A stretch of DNA of 64,000 nucleotides from RPRC01 sp034933285 (GCA_034933285.1 JAYFNT010000008.1:257601-321600); one strand, 5' to 3'; numbered from the stretch's first letter, positions 1 through 9,402 are shown. Notes: a model not told the origin generated them from the letters alone. Numbers and translations are program-made.

Positions 1-284
1 TTGACATAATCACCTCTTTTCTTTTTTGATTACCAAATTCGCGCAAGGCGCGTGGTTTTTCAAACCCAAACAAAACGCGAATATACTATCTTCGATTTAA
101 AAGTCAAGATTTTTTTGAACATGAGTAAATTATTCATGTTAATACAGGCAATTGAAATGGTAATTGCTGCTGCCAGAACCATTCATCCGGAAGAATGAAT
201 AGACGTCACAAATCGGACAGGTATTGTCTCATTGCAACAAATATAGTATACGATAATAATCCCCGTGAGCCAGAGGAGGGCATT
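1..284. other. Leading intergenic region before the AMMECR1 gene
   Basis: No gene is supported here. The first 120 bases are AT-rich and contain a GC-rich hairpin (CGCGCAAGGCGCG, about 41-53) followed by a short T-run, possibly the end of a transcript entering from the left. A second small hairpin lies at 181-200 (ATTCAT/ATGAAT arms). A weak sigma70-like promoter can be drawn from TTGTCT (225-230) with a 17-base spacer to TATACG, upstream of the AMMECR1 start. These are visual calls only. Confidence 0.3.
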
Positions 285-833
285 GTGGAAAAAAGTTTAT
301 CGTCAGAAGAACAGTCAAAGTTGCTCAAAATATCGAGAGATTCCATAACCGAAACCGTCACCGGCCGAACGGACGGTTCAAAATTTTCAGCAAACGGCAA
401 TCTTCTTCTGAAAAGGGGATGTTTCGTAACCCTGCATCTTCACGGCAGATTGCGGGGGTGTATCGGCACGTTTTCAGCGGAGAAACCCCTCCATGCGGCC
501 GTGCGCGAAATGGCGGCTGCCGCTGCCACGCAAGACCCGAGGTTCTACCCGGTGAGAGCCGATGAAATCGAGCAAATCAAACTGGAGATTTCCGTACTCT
601 CGCCTTTGAAAAAGATAGCATCCATTGAAGAGATCCAGGTAGGCGTCCATGGCCTGTACATCGAGAAAAACCTCTTCCATGGCGTTCTGCTTCCCCAGGT
701 TGCGGTAGAACAGGGATGGGACAGGACGACATTCCTGAACCAGACCTGCCTCAAGGCGGGCCTGGACAAGGACGCCTGGCAGAGCGAGGCGGACATCTAT
801 ATCTTCAGCGCCCAGGTGTTCCGGGAACACTGA
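285..833 (+). CDS. AMMECR1 domain protein (AmmeMemoRadiSam system protein A family)
   Basis: A 182-residue protein spanning essentially one AMMECR1 domain, recognised by the conserved LRGCIGTF motif near the middle and the downstream FYPV...EISVLSP stretch. I start it at GTG 285 because AGGAGGG lies 5 bases upstream; the frame is open back to 195 but the extra 30 residues are not domain-like. The family is linked to Memo and a radical SAM protein in many prokaryotes (AmmeMemoRadiSam), but its reaction is not firmly known and neither partner is adjacent. It is convergent with the citrate synthase gene. Confidence 0.85.
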   Translation: MEKSLSSEEQSKLLKISRDSITETVTGRTDGSKFSANGNLLLKRGCFVTLHLHGRLRGCIGTFSAEKPLHAAVREMAAAAATQDPRFYPVRADEIEQIKLEISVLSPLKKIASIEEIQVGVHGLYIEKNLFHGVLLPQVAVEQGWDRTTFLNQTCLKAGLDKDAWQSEADIYIFSAQVFREH

Positions 834-903
834 TTCTCAAACCATTTCCAGACTTCGGGCCGGCAAGCGGGATCCGTTATGCCGGCATTGCAGGGGCGAC
901 GAT

Positions 904-2211
904 TCAATCGCCGCCTACCACCCAACTCTCCAGCATGCCGGTCGTTACCGACTTCGGGCGCTCGATGGGATACCCGAGCGCACGGTCCCATATGATGTTG
1001 GCCAGCACACCGATAGCCCTCCCCACGCCAAAGAGAACTGTGTAGAAATCGTAGTCGGTAATTCCGTAATACCAATGAATGACGCCCGACTGGGCATCCA
1101 GGTTCGGCCAGGGGTCTTTTGCCTTGCCATGCTCCATGAGAATCGGCGGCGCCACCTTGTAGATCATGTTCACCACCCTGAAGAGCTCATAGTCCGGCAG
1201 GAACCTCTCGCAGAACTCCCTGAGCGCGGTATAGCGCGGATCAGTCTTGCGCAGGACCGCATGCCCGTAACCCGGAATTACCTTCCCGCTGTTCAGCGTG
1301 TCCCAAAGGAACCTGCTCAGGTCGTCCTCGGTCGGCACCCCTCCTCCCAGGCGGTGCAGCACATCCTGGATCCAGCGCAGCACCTCCTGGTTGGCAAGGC
1401 CGTGGAGCGGACCCGCAAGACCGTTGATCCCCGCGGAAAGGCTGTAATAGGCATCCGCCAGGGCCGATGCCACCAGATGGGTAGTGTGTGACGAGACATT
1501 GCCGGATTCATGGTCTGAATGGAGGATGAAAGTCATTCGCGCGGCATCGTCATATGGTCTTGGTATGCCCATCATGTGCGCGAAATTGCCGCCGATGTCC
1601 AGGTATCTCCCGGGAGGAATAAAAGTGTCCGACTTGTACTTCATCCGGTAGATGTACGCGGCGATTGCCGGAAGACGAGCCAGGATGTTGCAGCAGTCTT
1701 CGTACATGGGATCCCAGTAGTCCGCTTTTTTCATGCCGTCGGTATACTTCCTGGCGAAGATGGATTCCCGCTGCATGGAAAGGATGGCGGCCGAGAACAT
1801 GGTCATGGGATGAGTATCCCTGGGCATTGCACGCAGGATGTCGAAAACGTACCGCGGAACCTGGGAGCGGATGCTGAAATCCTCGACCACGGCGAGTGTT
1901 TCCTCCATGGAAGGGATCTCACCGGTCAGGAGGAAATACCAGAATCCTTCCACATAGGGATATTCGCACCCGGGAACATTGGGCAGGCCCGCGAACGTTT
2001 CCTGTATCGTCTTGCCCCTGAAGCGTATCCCTTCGTAGGGGTCCAGCGATGAAATATCCGTAACCAGGCACTTGACGTCGCGGATGCCGCCGATGCACTG
2101 CCCTATCGTAACCTTGTCGATGACCACGTCACGATGGTTTTTAAGCAGTGCAGAAATGCGGGTCCGGTGGGCCTGTATTTTCTCCAGGAGCTTTTCCTTC
2201 AGCATCATCAT
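904..2211 (-). CDS. gltA: Citrate synthase, eukaryotic-like type
   Basis: A 435-residue citrate synthase that condenses oxaloacetate and acetyl-CoA at the entry of the TCA cycle. Active-site neighbourhoods are intact: HSDHESGNVSSHTTHL, NGLAGPLHGLANQEVL (catalytic His) and PGYGHAVLRKTDPRY (second His and substrate arginines), with the catalytic Asp region further on. These blocks resemble mitochondrial citrate synthases far more than the common bacterial GltA, a feature reported for Geobacter. It is the last gene of a leftward set, 53 bases after the M24 peptidase gene. The start is one of three consecutive ATGs; the ribosome site is weak (AAAGAGAG). Confidence 0.95.
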   Translation of the reverse strand: MMMLKEKLLEKIQAHRTRISALLKNHRDVVIDKVTIGQCIGGIRDVKCLVTDISSLDPYEGIRFRGKTIQETFAGLPNVPGCEYPYVEGFWYFLLTGEIPSMEETLAVVEDFSIRSQVPRYVFDILRAMPRDTHPMTMFSAAILSMQRESIFARKYTDGMKKADYWDPMYEDCCNILARLPAIAAYIYRMKYKSDTFIPPGRYLDIGGNFAHMMGIPRPYDDAARMTFILHSDHESGNVSSHTTHLVASALADAYYSLSAGINGLAGPLHGLANQEVLRWIQDVLHRLGGGVPTEDDLSRFLWDTLNSGKVIPGYGHAVLRKTDPRYTALREFCERFLPDYELFRVVNMIYKVAPPILMEHGKAKDPWPNLDAQSGVIHWYYGITDYDFYTVLFGVGRAIGVLANIIWDRALGYPIERPKSVTTGMLESWVVGGD

Positions 2212-2264
2212 GGGGGCTCTCTTTCTGCTTGCGGGGCCTGCCGCGTATTTTGATACCGATCAAC

Positions 2265-3461
2265 TCACAGAAGAGTTATTTCTTCTTTTGAGAACGTTAA
2301 CTGTTCAAGTCCCTGCCCCGAAATGTGGAATGTGTTCTCGATGCCGACCGCTCCGACGCCCGGAAAGACGAGCTTCGGCTCGAAAGCGAAAACCATCCCG
2401 GCTTCGAGAAGCATATTATTGAACCCGCGAGCAATAAACGGGTATTCATCGATCTCGATGCCTACACCGTGCCCCACGAATGATACCTGAGCGCCCTTGT
2501 ACCCCATGAAGTTGTCTCCATGACCCTGCTCGGTCGCAAGCGCCAGGCAGGCATCATAGACATCCCCCCATGATGTCCCGGGATGGGCCAGTTCGGTCAT
2601 CTTATTCTGGACCGCCAGCATATCGCGATGGCCGTCCCGCAGGTATTCCGGAAGCCCCCCCAGCGCAAACACCCTGGTCTGATCCACCAGGTATCCCTCG
2701 CTGCTGCCCGCGAAATCCACGACAATGGGCTGCTCCGGAGCGATCCTGGCCATGCCGCACCCCTGCCCGAAACTCGGGCTCAGTCCGACACCTCCGAGAG
2801 GGGTGTCGGTATAGGCCGGCACCGCACCGTCAGCACCGGAGAGGGTATGGCCGAAGATCATCTCACCGTTGAAAACCCTCATCCTGATATGCCCGAGATG
2901 GCCTGCCAGCCGGGCCGTGTACTCCAGTTCGGCGGCAAGGTCCAGATCAGTCATGCCTTCCCGGATGACCTCGCAGGCCCGCCGGCAAACCTTGTCCACC
3001 TGAATGGCTGCCTTGCGCATGATCTCCAGTTCGAAACCTGACTTGATCATCCGAACCCTTCGGATCAGGGGTGTTGCATCCTGGATCCCGGCAGCGGGAA
3101 AGACTCTGCGGTAGCGTTCATAGAAAGTCACCGGCAGCACATCCAGTTCCATGCCGATCCGTTTCGGTTCCGCCAGTCCGTATCCGGAAATTATCCCCGG
3201 AACTTCACGCATGGAAGAAAAAGGTACTATCTCCTCCAGAGCCGACTCAGCCATAGCCCGCTGCAAATCCCGTCGCACCATGTAAACAGGCTCACCTTCG
3301 ACGGGAACATACAGGCATCCTGATTGAATGGTGCCGGTGAAATAAAACAGGTCCGAGTTCTGGAGCATAATGACCGCATCCAGCCCCTCCGCGGCCATCA
3401 GCCCCTGCAGTTTGCGCAACCGGCCATACAGTTCGCTTTTCGGTGTCAATTGCTTGCTCAT
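2265..3461 (-). CDS. M24 family metallopeptidase (Xaa-Pro aminopeptidase-like)
   Basis: A 398-residue protein with an N-terminal creatinase-like domain (about 1-150) and a C-terminal pita-bread metallopeptidase domain. Probable metal ligands are in VVDFAG, in VGHGVGIEIDEYP and in the FAFEPK and GIENTF stretches. It probably removes N-terminal residues before proline or cleaves Xaa-Pro dipeptides in the cytoplasm. The Asp of the usual second-ligand motif is seen as VDQTR. Its ATG is one base from the stop of the acyl-CoA ligase, so the two are very likely co-transcribed. The exact substrate cannot be read from sequence; other M24 enzymes include creatinases. Confidence 0.85.
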   Translation of the reverse strand: MSKQLTPKSELYGRLRKLQGLMAAEGLDAVIMLQNSDLFYFTGTIQSGCLYVPVEGEPVYMVRRDLQRAMAESALEEIVPFSSMREVPGIISGYGLAEPKRIGMELDVLPVTFYERYRRVFPAAGIQDATPLIRRVRMIKSGFELEIMRKAAIQVDKVCRRACEVIREGMTDLDLAAELEYTARLAGHLGHIRMRVFNGEMIFGHTLSGADGAVPAYTDTPLGGVGLSPSFGQGCGMARIAPEQPIVVDFAGSSEGYLVDQTRVFALGGLPEYLRDGHRDMLAVQNKMTELAHPGTSWGDVYDACLALATEQGHGDNFMGYKGAQVSFVGHGVGIEIDEYPFIARGFNNMLLEAGMVFAFEPKLVFPGVGAVGIENTFHISGQGLEQLTFSKEEITLL

Positions 3462-3462
3462 G

Positions 3463-5121
3463 CTAGGCCTTTTCCTCCATATCCTCCAGTTGCAGTTCGC
3501 GAATGGCCATTTCGCGCAGCTTGAACTTCTGGATCTTGCCCGAGGCTGTCATGGGGTAGGAGTCTACGAATTTCACGTACTTGGGTATCTTGTAGTTGGC
3601 GATCTTCCCCCGGCAGAAACCCTTCACTTCATCCTCGGTCATCTCCATCCCCTTTTTAACGACGATCGCCGCCATTACCTGCTCGCCGAATTTCCGGTCA
3701 GGGACGCCGTAAACCTGTACATCGGAAACCTTCGGATGGGTATAGAGGAATTCCTCGATCTCCTTGGGGTAGATATTTTCGCCGCCGCGGATGATCATGT
3801 TCTTGATCCGCCCGGTAATCTTGCAGTAGCCGTTCTCGTCCATCACGGCCAGGTCTCCGGTGTGAAGCCAGCCGTCTGCATCGATCACCTTTGCTGTTTC
3901 TTCCGGCATCTTGTAGTAACCCTTCATAACCATGTAGCCGCGTCCGCACAACTCTCCCTGCTTGCCGGGGGGGAGCGTGGCGCCTGTCTCGATGTCGACG
4001 ATTTTCACTTCCGCGCCGGGCAGGGCCCGTCCAACGGTTGCGACCCGCAATTCAATCGAGTCTTCGGTACGGGTTTGGGTAATGCCGGGAGACGCTTCGG
4101 TCTGGCCGTAGACACTGGTGATCTCCGTCATGTGCATGTCGTTCACCGCTCGCTTCATCACCTCGATGGGACATACCGACCCGGCCATGATGCCGGTGCG
4201 GAGGCTGGTGAGATCGAACGTGTCGAAGTCGGGATGTTCGAGCTCAGCGATGAACATGGTCGGGACACCGTGCACAGCCGTGCAGCGCTCCTGTTCGATT
4301 GCCTGGAGCACCTGCAGGGGATTGAAGGTCACTATCGGCACCATGGCGCAACCATGGGTGACGCTGGCCATGACCGCCAGCACGCTGCCGAAGCAGTGGA
4401 AGAACGGAACGGGAATGCAGAGCCGGTCTTTTTCCGTGAACTTCATGCACTCGCCGATATAGAAGCCGTTGTTCGTCAGATTGTAATGGGTAAGCATAAC
4501 ACCCTTGGGAAATCCGGTAGTCCCGGACGTATACTGCATTTGGATGACATCGTGAATGTCCAGGCTTCGTTCGACCTCCCGAAGCTCCTCATCGGTTATT
4601 GCTTCCGCCATTTCGAAAAGATCGTTGAAATTGATGGTTCCGGCAGGCGTTTCCTCGCCGATGTAGACCACCTGCTTCAAGTAGGGGAGCAATTCGCTGT
4701 GCAGCGTCCCGGGCGACGAATTCCGCAACTCGGGGACCACCTCGTAAAGGGTCTCCATGTAGTCGGTGTCCTTGTAGCTCTTTACCAGGAACAGGTAACC
4801 CGAATCCGACTGCTTGAGAATATATTCGAGTTCTGACGATCGATAGCTGGTGTTGATAGTTACCAGCACAGCGCCGATTTTGGCCGTGGCAAAAGAGAGG
4901 ATGACCCACTCGGGAACATTGGTGGCCCAGATCGAGATATGGTCACCCTTCTTGATTCCGAGCTTGAGCAGTCCCTTCGCGACCCGGCGGCAGACTTCGT
5001 TGAATTCAAAGTACGAGTAGCGCAGGCCGCGATCCACGTACACCAGAGCATCATTGTCCGGGAAACGCTCTGCCATCTGGTCCAACAAACCACCGATTGT
5101 AATCTCAAGATTTTTCGACAT
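3463..5121 (-). CDS. AMP-dependent acyl-CoA synthetase (FadD-like)
   Basis: A 552-residue ANL-superfamily ligase that activates a carboxylic acid to acyl-AMP and then acyl-CoA. The P-loop-like motif MQYTSGTTGFPKGVM, the VYGQTE motif, the GWLHTGDLAVMDENGY motif, GRIKNMIIRGGENIYPKEIEE and the catalytic lysine in TASGKIQKF are all present. The start at 5121 is chosen because GGGGAGGG lies 4 bases upstream; the frame extends 6 codons further. Length and motifs fit medium or long-chain or branched-chain fatty acyl-CoA synthetases; chain length cannot be told. First gene of the set with the M24 peptidase and citrate synthase, which suggests feeding acyl units into central metabolism. Confidence 0.92.
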   Translation of the reverse strand: MSKNLEITIGGLLDQMAERFPDNDALVYVDRGLRYSYFEFNEVCRRVAKGLLKLGIKKGDHISIWATNVPEWVILSFATAKIGAVLVTINTSYRSSELEYILKQSDSGYLFLVKSYKDTDYMETLYEVVPELRNSSPGTLHSELLPYLKQVVYIGEETPAGTINFNDLFEMAEAITDEELREVERSLDIHDVIQMQYTSGTTGFPKGVMLTHYNLTNNGFYIGECMKFTEKDRLCIPVPFFHCFGSVLAVMASVTHGCAMVPIVTFNPLQVLQAIEQERCTAVHGVPTMFIAELEHPDFDTFDLTSLRTGIMAGSVCPIEVMKRAVNDMHMTEITSVYGQTEASPGITQTRTEDSIELRVATVGRALPGAEVKIVDIETGATLPPGKQGELCGRGYMVMKGYYKMPEETAKVIDADGWLHTGDLAVMDENGYCKITGRIKNMIIRGGENIYPKEIEEFLYTHPKVSDVQVYGVPDRKFGEQVMAAIVVKKGMEMTEDEVKGFCRGKIANYKIPKYVKFVDSYPMTASGKIQKFKLREMAIRELQLEDMEEKA

Positions 5122-5455
5122 TAGACCCTCCCCATTCATATCATGATGTCAAACAGATCCGCCGGCCGACCATCACGTTGCGCGTGCGCATCTACACGGC
5201 AGGATAAACATCAGGTTTACGAGACATAAAAATATCAGGCTTCCGGACCAAATGCCACCTTCTGGGCAACGCTTCACCATTAAGCAGGTGAACTCATTTT
5301 AACTGGTTGATTTAAAAGGATTTTATGACTTATCACAGCATGAGTGACAAGTCAAGACATTACTCGAAGCTTGAATGGCGCTTTGCATGAAGCGGCAACG
5401 CTTGCAACGGCAAGGAGGGAAACAGACTGAAAAAGCAAGGGGGAAGTTCACCATC
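5122..5455. other. Intergenic region upstream of the acyl-CoA synthetase
   Basis: A 334-base stretch between two leftward genes. It must carry the promoter of the ligase operon and the 3' end of the heptosyltransferase transcript. I see short AT-rich segments (about 5295-5330) and no convincing terminator, RNA gene or peptide. Short frames here lack ribosome sites. Confidence 0.4.
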
Positions 5456-6511
5456 TCAGCCGGCAAGTGCCTTTTCAACGGCCAGGACCATCGAATCCAC
5501 GGTGATGCTTCGACTGCACTTGTCGTTCCTGTCACACTCCGTGCGAAAACAGGGCGAACAGTCAAGGGGAGACTGGACAATAACGTTGCCCGGGCCGCGA
5601 GGGCCGCTCCTCCTGCCGTTGCTGGCACGGTAGAGTGAAACCGTTGGAGTTCCCACCGCCGCTGCAATGTGAACGGGGCCTGTATCACCCGCCACCACGA
5701 GGTCGACCTTTTTCAGCAACGCCGCGAATCCCTTCAATGGATATCGGTCCAGCACCCTGGCGCCGGTCCCGATGGCCGATGCTATCCCGGCAACAGCCTT
5801 TCTTTCCTGTTCGTTCCCCCAGGACATGAGGATGGTGGATTCCGGGTACCGCTCCAGAAGCGTCTTCCCCAGCTCGGCCCATCCCTCTTCGTACCAGAAC
5901 TTGGCCTTCCAGGTGGTACCGTAGTGAAAGAGGAAAACCAGCCCGTCGGAAAGTGTTGCCAGGAGAGTCCGGGCTGCCTCATCGTCTTCAGGTGAGGTGG
6001 TTATGTCCGAAGAAAGATTCATAGTATTGAAATCTTTCCCGAAGGGCACGCTTACCAGTCGCAGGTATTGGTCGGTAATGTGGTAATCCTGGCGACGGAC
6101 GGGAATCTGCCGGGTTGTAAAGAGCAGGTTTATGGACTCCTGAAGGGTTTCCCGGGCGAAGCCGATCCGTTTGGCCGCACCGCTGAGCCAGCAGACCAGG
6201 CCGCTTTTCAGGTTGCCCTGGATATCGAATACCAGGTCGTAATCGCGCGATCTCAGGGCCTTCTTGACCCGGCTGATCTCTTCCCTGGTGCTGCGCGCGA
6301 AGGGTTTCCTCCTCCACACCTTGGTACGGACCGTATGCAGCACGCTGATCAGCGGATTGCCCTGCAGAATGTCCAGAAAAGGCTCCTCTACCACCCAGTC
6401 AATCTCTATTCCGGGAGCGACCCTGTGCAGGTAATCCAGTACCGGGAGGGCGTGGATTATATCGCCCAGGGCGCTCATCTTGATAATCAGGACTCGCAAG
6501 CTTTCAGGCAC
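5456..6511 (-). CDS. waaC: Glycosyltransferase family 9, heptosyltransferase I-like
   Basis: A 351-residue GT-B enzyme of family 9. The N-terminus LRVLIIKMSALGDIIHALPVL is the typical start of ADP-heptose:LPS heptosyltransferases, and the C-terminal half has VAGDTGPVHIAAAVGTPTVSLY, the ADP-sugar binding region. The fit is best with WaaC (heptosyltransferase I), adding the first heptose to Kdo of the LPS inner core at the inner face of the inner membrane. The start codon is GTG with a weak ribosome site; a TTG four codons in is an alternative. It is transcribed in the same direction as the aldolase gene but separated by a 230-base structured element. Confidence 0.85.
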   Translation of the reverse strand: MPESLRVLIIKMSALGDIIHALPVLDYLHRVAPGIEIDWVVEEPFLDILQGNPLISVLHTVRTKVWRRKPFARSTREEISRVKKALRSRDYDLVFDIQGNLKSGLVCWLSGAAKRIGFARETLQESINLLFTTRQIPVRRQDYHITDQYLRLVSVPFGKDFNTMNLSSDITTSPEDDEAARTLLATLSDGLVFLFHYGTTWKAKFWYEEGWAELGKTLLERYPESTILMSWGNEQERKAVAGIASAIGTGARVLDRYPLKGFAALLKKVDLVVAGDTGPVHIAAAVGTPTVSLYRASNGRRSGPRGPGNVIVQSPLDCSPCFRTECDRNDKCSRSITVDSMVLAVEKALAG

Positions 6512-6530
6512 CTTTCACGGTAAGCTGATG

Positions 6531-6742
6531 TCCATCCGGAAAGTCCGGATGGAAACAAACCAGTGCCCGTCCGGAAACCCCGCATAGGCACAAGCAGGTT
6601 TCCAATTCGGTAACGAGGATTTTTTCGTTCTGGCTAGGAAACCAAGGGGTTGCGCGGAGGCATACTCAGGTATGTCGCACAAGCAAGCCCGCTGGTTGAC
6701 ACCGCCAGGGCGGAAAAAGACCGTTTCCGGATGGAAACAAAC
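6531..6742. repeat. REP-like structured intergenic element with terminal hairpins
   Basis: About 212 bases between the aldolase stop and the heptosyltransferase start. It opens with a perfect 10-bp inverted repeat (6531-6540 with 6544-6553, 3-base loop) and closes with a GTTTCC/GGAAAC hairpin (6724-6737). A 17-bp direct repeat, TCCGGATGGAAACAAAC, is at 6544-6560 and again at 6726-6742, overlapping the first base of the aldolase stop. Internal GGTTTCC/GGAAACC blocks form further pairs. It has no open frame of note. I believe closely similar elements occur between genes in other Geobacter genomes, but that is memory, not a search. Confidence 0.6.
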
Positions 6743-8037
6743 TAATCGTCGAAATGACCGGCCGGCCCCTTGTCAGGGCTGAGTGAACCCGCCTTTTCAT
6801 TAATTTTGGTTCCGGCCCATTCCGCCGGATCCTCCATCCTTGCGGCCTTGGCGCCCATATCATAAGTGCCCGCCTTCAGGATAGCCTCTATCGCCAGCGG
6901 TGAGGAGTCGCCGGAATTCAGAACATTGTACATCATGCCGTATGCGAAAGCCTCGACTCCATCTGACATCCGCTCGCGAATTTCCCGCGGCTGGGAAAGC
7001 AGCCTGTTCTCGAAAGGAAGATTCAGATTCTTGTAGTCCCCCGGCTTGTAACCCTTGGAGTCCGCGAAAGCGACCATTTCAGCCCACAGCTCATCCGTCA
7101 TGCCCCGGTCCTTCTTCTTGATGAAACATCCGTTGTCGTCCAGGATGGCATTGCCGTAATCGTTTACTTCCAGTCCCCAGGAAACCATCTGCAGGGCCGT
7201 GGCAACGTTGGCTTTGGTTGTGCTGGTCCGTGACGCTATCTCCCTCAGCCTGTCCGAACTGTTGCCGGAGGTTCCATGCTGGGCTCCCGAGAGCCTGTAT
7301 TTAGCCAGAGCAGAATGGATGGAAGCCGTGAGATCCACCTGGATGCCCTGGGCATTGGCCTCGATGCCGTGGGTGGTGCCGTTGTTGAGCGCGATCCAGT
7401 CCGGGAAAACGGAATGGGCATTCAGGCCCTGAATCAGGAACAGCGCCTCCTCCACCGTGGAAAGTCCTGCCTTGCCCTTGATCTCTCCGACCTCGGTCTC
7501 CAGACCTGCCCAGCCGGGGACGAAGGGGTTAAGTGCAAGACTGGCCAGCAGGTTCTCGGCGTCCGGCAAATGGGAAGCATCTATGGCAATGGAAGTTATG
7601 CCTGCATCGAACATGGTCGGTATCTCGACCTTTGCAGCTTCCACATCCTTGGCCGATTTGATGCCGTAATGGTCGGCATGGATTGCAACCGGCACGGTTA
7701 TCCCCATCTCGTTGCACATGGAGTCTACGATCATTGCCATGTTCCAGTAGTTGACCGGGCAATAGGCCTTGGCACCCCCCTCCGACTTGGCGATCTCGAT
7801 GATCACGGCGGCATTGGCCTTTTGCGCCGCTCTCAACACACCCCTGATCACGAAAGTGTTCCTGCCGTTTGCCGCCATTGCTATGGCCTTCCCCTTGGCA
7901 AGCATGGCGCGGTCTATAACCTTGCCGCTTACAATCAGAGCCTTGGAGTTGGGAAACAGCCGGGCCACATTAGGCGGCCTGCCGGTTTCCACGGCTTTCA
8001 GAAAATCAGCGGAATAGCCGAAAGATTTGCTACACAT
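6742..8037 (-). CDS. fba: Class II fructose-bisphosphate aldolase family protein
   Basis: A 431-residue class II (zinc) aldolase. Zinc ligand candidates are in the HADHYG motif, ETEVGE, NGTTHG and the AQHGTSG motif; the substrate region is SIAIDASHLPDAEN. It should cleave or form fructose 1,6-bisphosphate in glycolysis and gluconeogenesis. At 431 residues it is longer than the usual 305-360, with extra sequence at both ends. The start follows AAAAGGAGG by 6 bases. Other class II aldolases (tagatose, sedoheptulose) cannot be excluded. Confidence 0.85.
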   Translation of the reverse strand: MCSKSFGYSADFLKAVETGRPPNVARLFPNSKALIVSGKVIDRAMLAKGKAIAMAANGRNTFVIRGVLRAAQKANAAVIIEIAKSEGGAKAYCPVNYWNMAMIVDSMCNEMGITVPVAIHADHYGIKSAKDVEAAKVEIPTMFDAGITSIAIDASHLPDAENLLASLALNPFVPGWAGLETEVGEIKGKAGLSTVEEALFLIQGLNAHSVFPDWIALNNGTTHGIEANAQGIQVDLTASIHSALAKYRLSGAQHGTSGNSSDRLREIASRTSTTKANVATALQMVSWGLEVNDYGNAILDDNGCFIKKKDRGMTDELWAEMVAFADSKGYKPGDYKNLNLPFENRLLSQPREIRERMSDGVEAFAYGMMYNVLNSGDSSPLAIEAILKAGTYDMGAKAARMEDPAEWAGTKINEKAGSLSPDKGPAGHFDD

Positions 8038-8297
8038 TTATTATCCTCCTTTTGCGGAAAAGCAGATGGGGAATACCGCCGATCAACATGCGGAAAGGTG
8101 CCCATGCAACTCCTGGCGGCGCGCCGGCTCAAGCCACGTTTAACATTTCATTTTTTTCATGTATATCACAGGGATCGGGAAAACTCAAGGCGCCGGAAGG
8201 GCTTGCGGAACCAATGAAGACGGGCCGCATCCGGGATCAACTTGCACTCTTTACCCCTGCTCAGGTATACTCTGGCCGATTCAAAGGAGAAAATTTC

Positions 8298-9323
8298 ATG
8301 TACCCAGTAGTGCCATTCAGTGAAAAATTACTGGACAGCCACCTTACGGTGGACGTCCGTACACCCCTTGAATACCAGGAAGACCACATTCCGGGGGCAA
8401 TAAACGTGCCGCTTCTCAGCAACGAAGAACGGGTGGAAATCGGCACCCTCTACAAAAGGACCGGTCCCCACGGCGCGCGTGTAAGGGGGCTGGAACTGAC
8501 GGCTCCCCGTTTTCCGGCGATCGTGGAGCAGATCGCGGCAGCGGCATCAGGACGCCCGATCCTGGTCTACTGCTGGCGCGGCGGGCTGCGGAGCAGGACG
8601 GTTGCATCCATACTTGACCTGACCGGCTTCCGGGCCAGCCAACTGGATGGCGGCTACAAGACCTACCGCACATGGATAACCTCTTTCTTCTCCCCTTTCC
8701 GTCCGTCAGGCCCTCTCGTGGTCATACACGGCTTGACAGGCATCGGCAAAACGACCTTTCTGCAATTACTCGACAGAGATCGGTTCACAGTGGCAGACCT
8801 TGAAGGGCTCGCCCGGCATCGCGGTTCGGCTTTCGGAGAGCTCGGCCTGCAGCAGGACATCAGCCAGAAAAGGTTCGAGAGCCTGCTCTGGAACGAACTG
8901 AGGAAATCGCCACCGGGGAAACCCGTCATCCTTGAAGGAGAAAGCCGCAGGATCGGCAGGATATTCCTGCCGGGAAACCTCTATGAGGCAATGCGCGACG
9001 GGATCAAGATATGGTGCGAGGCATCACTGGAAACCAGGGTTGACCGCCTGATCGAAGAATATGGCAGGGAGGAATACCGGGATGGAATGGCCGAGGCCCT
9101 GTTACGCATCAGGAAAAGACTGGGCGGCGGCAAATACGAGGAAATACGGGATTCGCTGGACAAATGGGATCTGCGGGCCTTCATGTCCGAACTGCTCATA
9201 TCGTATTACGACCGGGTCTATTACAAGACTCGCGATTGGGTGGAGGACCGGGTCATCTCCCTGGAAAACTTCCACGCGGCCGCCCGGGAACTGGAGGATT
9301 TCCTCGCAACCCGAACCGGCTGA
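8298..9323 (+). CDS. mnmH: tRNA 2-selenouridine synthase
   Basis: A 341-residue protein with an N-terminal rhodanese domain (about 1-130, catalytic Cys92 in LVYCWRGGLRS) and a C-terminal P-loop domain (GLTGIGKTTFLQLL, about 145-158). This two-domain pattern is diagnostic of MnmH/SelU, which replaces sulfur with selenium at 2-thiouridine 34 of tRNAs for Lys, Glu and Gln, via a geranylated intermediate, using selenophosphate. ATG 8298 is chosen because AAAGGAG lies 8 bases upstream; the frame is open back to 8052. It implies that the cell makes selenophosphate. A single gene, divergent from the aldolase. Confidence 0.92.
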   Translation: MYPVVPFSEKLLDSHLTVDVRTPLEYQEDHIPGAINVPLLSNEERVEIGTLYKRTGPHGARVRGLELTAPRFPAIVEQIAAAASGRPILVYCWRGGLRSRTVASILDLTGFRASQLDGGYKTYRTWITSFFSPFRPSGPLVVIHGLTGIGKTTFLQLLDRDRFTVADLEGLARHRGSAFGELGLQQDISQKRFESLLWNELRKSPPGKPVILEGESRRIGRIFLPGNLYEAMRDGIKIWCEASLETRVDRLIEEYGREEYRDGMAEALLRIRKRLGGGKYEEIRDSLDKWDLRAFMSELLISYYDRVYYKTRDWVEDRVISLENFHAAARELEDFLATRTG

Positions 9324-9342
9324 CTCCTGCACTCACCGAAAT

Positions 9343-9371
9343 AAAAAGGGCGCCCGTTGCAGACGCCCTTT
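9343..9371 (-). terminator. Intrinsic terminator of the MCP gene (and possibly mnmH)
   Basis: An 8-bp stem AAAGGGCG/CGCCCTTT (9345-9352 with 9364-9371, 11-base loop). Read leftwards it ends in TTTTT (9343-9347), so it best serves the chemoreceptor gene; read rightwards the tail is only TCTCTC. Confidence 0.7.
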
Positions 9372-9402
9372 CTCTCATGCCTCGTGATTATTTTTTTCTC
9401 TT

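Noticed and set aside
3370..4836. Long plus-strand open frame opposite the acyl-CoA ligase
   Set aside because: It mirrors the codon structure of the clear ligase gene on the minus strand, has no family motif and no ribosome site.
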